Source: Bacteroidales bacterium
GTDB lineage: Bacteria > Bacteroidota > Bacteroidia > Bacteroidales > UBA932
Length of the DNA stretch: 49,180 bases
Assembly (NCBI GenBank): GCA_017509685.1
Contig: JAFWPA010000062.1
Span: 1-49,180, forward strand
Direction of reading: 5' to 3'
The notes under the pieces are model-generated. The model saw only the letters and a program-made list of their open reading frames with translations, had not been told where the DNA came from and ran no database searches. Shown piece after piece: positions 46,199 through 49,180 of this stretch. How positions within the stretch are numbered: position 1 is the stretch's first letter; each line of letters begins with the position of its first letter. The translations under genes and the position numbers were made by a program.

Positions 46199-48805
46199 TT
46201 AGATCACTTCTATTTCCCCGGCTGGTATCCAGCCCTGACGGCCGTCGGCAATCTCTATCTGGGAGTAGCCGGACACGTTGTCCAGGATTTTGACGCGGGT
46301 GCCTTCGTGCAGGATGAAGAGGTCCTTGGCGCCGTTTGGCGAAGGGGAACTCTTGACGGAGGAGACGGGCCGCATCACAATAGCCTGGTCCTGGGCCCGG
46401 GCTTCCCGCATCTGCCACTGGGCGAAGTCCCAGCCGTTGATGGAGAGGATGAAGCACACGATGCCCACGAAGAAGCCCACGCGGCGGCGGCCCGGCGTGC
46501 TGCCCAGCAGGTACAGCAGGGCCATGGCCACGGCGGCGGCCAGGAACAGCAGGCCCAGCACCGCCCAGGAATTGGACGGCAGCAGGTAGCAGATGGCGTG
46601 GCCCCACTGCTCGAAGATAATCTCGGGAACCTCTTCAATGCGGTCCTGGGTGAGGCTGCGGGCGAACTCCAGGTTGTAGCGGACGTCGTCGTCGGACGGG
46701 TCCCGCCGCAGGGCGCGCTCGTACCACAGGATGGCCGGGGCAAGCTGGCCGTCCTTGAAATACGCATTCCCCAGGTTGTAGTACAGTTCCTTGGACATGA
46801 GTCCGGTGGCCTGGACGTCCTGCCAGTCCTTGAGGGCCCCTGCATAGTCTCCGTTGGTATAGGCCTCCACGCCGGCGTTCCACAGGGAGTCCGGATAGGA
46901 GAGCGCCTGGGCCTGCAGGCCCATAGGCAGCAGCAGAAGCAGAACGGCCAGCATAGCGGCCTTCACAGGCGTTTTCTTCATGGATGCGTCGATGGCGGTA
47001 ATGGTGGAAACGGCTTTTTCGTAGTGTTCGTTCATGGCATCGTGGCCGGCGTCGGGGGCATAGCGGGCCTCTTCACAGGCGTCCAGCAGGGCGGTGAAGT
47101 CCGTTGCGGTGGCCTCCGGTACCCCGCGTGCCACCAGCGAGGCGGCGATGTTCTCCTTGCTCATATCGGCCATGTCCATGGCCATCTTTTCGCTCACGAA
47201 GCCCAGGAGGCTGCGGTGCAGCTCTTCATAGAAGGCCGTGTACAAGTTCTTGCCCAGGAAGTCCTTGGCCAGCGAAAGCCGCTTGAGCGCCTGGCGCGTG
47301 GCTTTGCGGCTGCGCGTGCCCACTACATCGGCCCTGCGGGCGGCCACCTTGCGGAAGCCCAGCCAGAATCCCAGGCCGGTGAGGAGGATGAGGATAACGG
47401 CGGCCCACCAGCCCTTGGAGTACACGAAGAAGCCTTTATCGGCCCCCAGACGGGTCTTGGTGCGGATGAAGCGGATGTCCTCTCCCAGGTTCTTCACGCC
47501 CTTGCGGTCCACCACCAGCGTGGAACTGCCGTCCGGCGCGGCCACCGTGGCCGATGCGCTGCGCATCACCTTGAGCGGCAGGGCGGCCGATGTGGTCACC
47601 GCGTACTTGCGCTTGGCCACGTTGAAATAGGCGTATTCCACAGGACCGATGGTGAATTCTCCCGGACTGCGGGGGATGAAGGGATATTCGAAGGTCTTGG
47701 AACCGGAGGTGCCGCTCTTGTCGGTGTTCACGCTGGTCTTGACGTCATAGACCTCGAAATCCGGCGGGAAACTGATTTTTGGGGCTTCCAGCAGGGCGAT
47801 GTTGCCCTTGCCGGAGAGGGTGATAATCAGGGACGCGGCGTCATGCGTCTTCAGGGAATCCTTGCTCAGGCGTGCCTGGACGGTGAATTCACCCACGCCG
47901 CCACCGAAGTTGGCGGGCGGCGGGGCGGGCAGGGACTGTACGTGCACGGTGGCGGCCTTGGTGCTCACGCGCTGGCGCACGGTGGTGTAGTCGCTGCCGA
48001 AGAAATCGTCAAAGATGGAACCCGTGCTGCGGCGGCGCTGCACGTTCACCAGGCACACGATTTCGGCGGGGTCGATGGACAGGTCCCCGGTCTTCTGGGG
48101 GATGAGCACCCATTTGCGCAGGACGGCGCTGTTGTACATGGTTCCGTTCACCTGTTCCCGCTGGAATTCGATATTGGAAGGCGTCTCCACTTCCTGGCTC
48201 CAGAAGCCGTTGAAAGAGGGGAAATGGGCGTTCTCGAAGCCCACCAGATTGGCCCGGTGGTAGATTTTGAGGGTGGCCGTGACGGGTTCTCCCACCACCA
48301 CGCTGCTGCGGCTCAGGGACAGCCGCATAAAGATATCCTGGTCCGAAAGCCCCGTGCTCTGGCTGGTCTGGGCGGCCTGGCTGTCGGAGGCGGACTGCTG
48401 CGGCTGGGCATTGCTGTTACCGCCGCCGCTGACCACCTGGATGCTCACGGGCTTGGATTCAATCACCGTCCCCTTTACTTTGGCCGATGCCGGGCGGATG
48501 GTGAAAGTGCCCGTGGACTTGGCCTGCAGGATATAGGTATAGGATGTCTGTGAGGAGCGGGTGGTTTTCCCGTTCACCATCTGGATGCTGGTGGAAGTGC
48601 CTTTCTGGGGGCCCCACACTACGTTGAAATCCCCGCCGGCGTCCCAGTTGAACTCCGACGGGCTGTGTTCTCCTTCCACTACGAACACCACGTTGAAGCG
48701 TTCGTCCAGCTCTACTATGTTGTGCACCTCCACACGGATGGTGGACTGGGCCCATGCGGCCAGCCCCACCAGGGAGGCGACGATACTCACAAACAGTCTT
48801 TTCAT
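46199..48805 (-). CDS. batD: BatD-BatE fusion protein (Bacteroides aerotolerance family)
   Basis: 868 residues. Signal peptide (cleavage near AWAQ, residue 20), then BatD: beta-rich repeats in the periplasm (about 25-450) and a membrane helix (about 480-500). Residues about 500-607 form a cytoplasmic helical region. At Met609 a second signal-like stretch begins (KKTPVKAAMLAVLLLLLPMGLQAQA), followed by a TPR-containing BatE-like part (YTNGDYAGALKDW, YYNLGNAYFKDGQL, AILWYERALRRDP), two helices (LLPSNSWAVLGLLFLAA...), and a bacterial SH3-like domain at the C-terminus. In other Bacteroides batD and batE are separate genes. The fusion has no stop at the join. The role in oxygen tolerance is by family only. 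The start is 1 base after the batC-like stop. Confidence 0.88.
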   Translation of the reverse strand: MKRLFVSIVASLVGLAAWAQSTIRVEVHNIVELDERFNVVFVVEGEHSPSEFNWDAGGDFNVVWGPQKGTSTSIQMVNGKTTRSSQTSYTYILQAKSTGTFTIRPASAKVKGTVIESKPVSIQVVSGGGNSNAQPQQSASDSQAAQTSQSTGLSDQDIFMRLSLSRSSVVVGEPVTATLKIYHRANLVGFENAHFPSFNGFWSQEVETPSNIEFQREQVNGTMYNSAVLRKWVLIPQKTGDLSIDPAEIVCLVNVQRRRSTGSIFDDFFGSDYTTVRQRVSTKAATVHVQSLPAPPPANFGGGVGEFTVQARLSKDSLKTHDAASLIITLSGKGNIALLEAPKISFPPDFEVYDVKTSVNTDKSGTSGSKTFEYPFIPRSPGEFTIGPVEYAYFNVAKRKYAVTTSAALPLKVMRSASATVAAPDGSSTLVVDRKGVKNLGEDIRFIRTKTRLGADKGFFVYSKGWWAAVILILLTGLGFWLGFRKVAARRADVVGTRSRKATRQALKRLSLAKDFLGKNLYTAFYEELHRSLLGFVSEKMAMDMADMSKENIAASLVARGVPEATATDFTALLDACEEARYAPDAGHDAMNEHYEKAVSTITAIDASMKKTPVKAAMLAVLLLLLPMGLQAQALSYPDSLWNAGVEAYTNGDYAGALKDWQDVQATGLMSKELYYNLGNAYFKDGQLAPAILWYERALRRDPSDDDVRYNLEFARSLTQDRIEEVPEIIFEQWGHAICYLLPSNSWAVLGLLFLAAAVAMALLYLLGSTPGRRRVGFFVGIVCFILSINGWDFAQWQMREARAQDQAIVMRPVSSVKSSPSPNGAKDLFILHEGTRVKILDNVSGYSQIEIADGRQGWIPAGEIEVI

Positions 48806-48806
48806 A

Positions 48807-49180
48807 CTACCAATTCTTTTCCTTCTGACGGGACTTCAGGGCCTGGGCCTTTTTCTCGTCCACTTTTTCCTGTGTCTGTTTTTCCTTTTCCTGGATGGCC
48901 TGCAGCAGTTGCTGCGCCTGCTGGGGACTCAGCTGGACCTGCTGCTGATCCTGCTGCTGTTGTTGCTGCTGCTGATCTTTCTGATCCTGCTGTTGGTCCT
49001 GATTCTGCTGGTCCTGGTTTTGGTTTTGATCCTGATTTTGGTCCTGGTTCTGGTCCTGGTCCTGGTTCTGGTCCTGGTTCTGCTGGTCATTCCCGCCACC
49101 GCCGCCGTCGGGATTGTTCTCCAGCATCTTCCGGGCATAGACATAGTTCTCTTTCGCCTCCAGGTCGTCCGGGTCGATGA
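48807..49180 (-). CDS. batC: BatC-like TPR protein, C-terminal part (5' end outside window)
   Basis: The frame runs open to the window edge. A Met at 49127 is internal, since the residues before it (NYVYARK) continue a TPR-like helix. About 124 residues are visible. After the helix comes a very low-complexity stretch of Gln, Asp and Asn (about 60 residues), then a Lys/Glu-rich tail ending in RQKEKNW. The position directly before batD and the TPR remnant match BatC of the Bat operon. The Q/D/N stretch is encoded by tandem repeats (see 48951-49089). Confidence 0.75.
   Translation of the reverse strand, partial: IDPDDLEAKENYVYARKMLENNPDGGGGGNDQQNQDQNQDQDQNQDQNQDQNQNQDQQNQDQQQDQKDQQQQQQQQDQQQVQLSPQQAQQLLQAIQEKEKQTQEKVDEKKAQALKSRQKEKNW
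48951..49089. repeat. Tandem repeat encoding Gln/Asp/Asn in the batC-like gene
   Basis: On the plus strand, units of CCTGGTTCTGGT and CTGCTGTTG type repeat with small changes. They encode alternating Gln, Asp and Asn on the minus strand. The unit is 6 or 12 bases, so slippage would change length without breaking the frame. Confidence 0.75.

Noticed and set aside
46307-48553. A 748-codon frame opposite batD-batE
   Set aside because: Shadow of the real gene. It is rich in Gly, His and Gln, without signal or domain.

Overview
The window looks like a chromosomal segment from a member of the Bacteroidales with unusually high GC (about 60% by eye). Three things point there. Promoters follow the Bacteroidetes pattern TTTG-N19/20-TAnnTTTG, with no Shine-Dalgarno sites. 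The gene families are typical of the phylum: GH97, Bat proteins, a membrane-anchored AraC regulator, a long ParC, tandem deoxynucleoside kinases and a BirA without its HTH domain. Lipoprotein signals are common. I cannot name a genus. I see no rRNA, tRNA, CRISPR array, phage or insertion sequence, and no gene-free stretch longer than about 220 bases.

Layout: (1) 1-6958, plus: end of an outer-membrane barrel protein, PrsW-type protease, membrane AraC regulator, cysS, exonuclease III, threonine aldolase, Ig-like lipoprotein. (2) 7146-8622, minus: small export protein and PfkB sugar/nucleoside kinase. (3) 8689-10937, plus: YbhN-type membrane protein, aroE, ssb. (4) 11003-16432, minus: SpoIIE-type phosphatase with a periplasmic sensor, rRNA/tRNA methyltransferase, lysS, lipoprotein. 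(5) 16584-25299, plus: a tightly packed alpha-glucan cluster (two GH13 and one GH97 lipoprotein enzymes), then a P-loop nucleoside kinase, an oxidoreductase and an acetyltransferase. (6) 25415-27737, minus: NCS1 nucleobase permease and a phosphoribosyltransferase-like protein behind a leader hairpin. (7) 27836-30589, plus: uvrA. (8) 30593-31837, minus: two deoxynucleoside kinases. (9) 31911-39223, plus: MBL hydrolase, birA, acyltransferase, HAD phosphatase, glycerate kinase, bcp, aroK, recJ. (10) 39401-46124, minus: exbB-exbD-tonB-rluB-era-parC in one packed run. (11) 46199-49180, minus: a batD-batE fusion and the end of a batC-like gene.

The genes are mostly housekeeping. The glucan cluster reads as periplasmic breakdown of maltodextrins or starch fragments by endo-acting GH13 enzymes and an inverting GH97 alpha-glucosidase, but it has no SusC/SusD pair beside it. 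The permease and phosphoribosyltransferase suggest base uptake and salvage.

The least explained material is intergenic. One 102-base hairpin element is present three times (35095-35196, 36308-36409, 39244-39345); two copies differ at only two bases although inverted. A second family of about 98 bases is present twice, inverted, between convergent genes (7021-7118, 25310-25409). The two families share a module of about 28 bases. All five copies sit just after stop codons. Also notable are a terminator-shaped hairpin that abuts a start codon (27738-27765), a terminator that overlaps a promoter (46157-46192), and several promoters so close to the ATG that the messages are probably leaderless.
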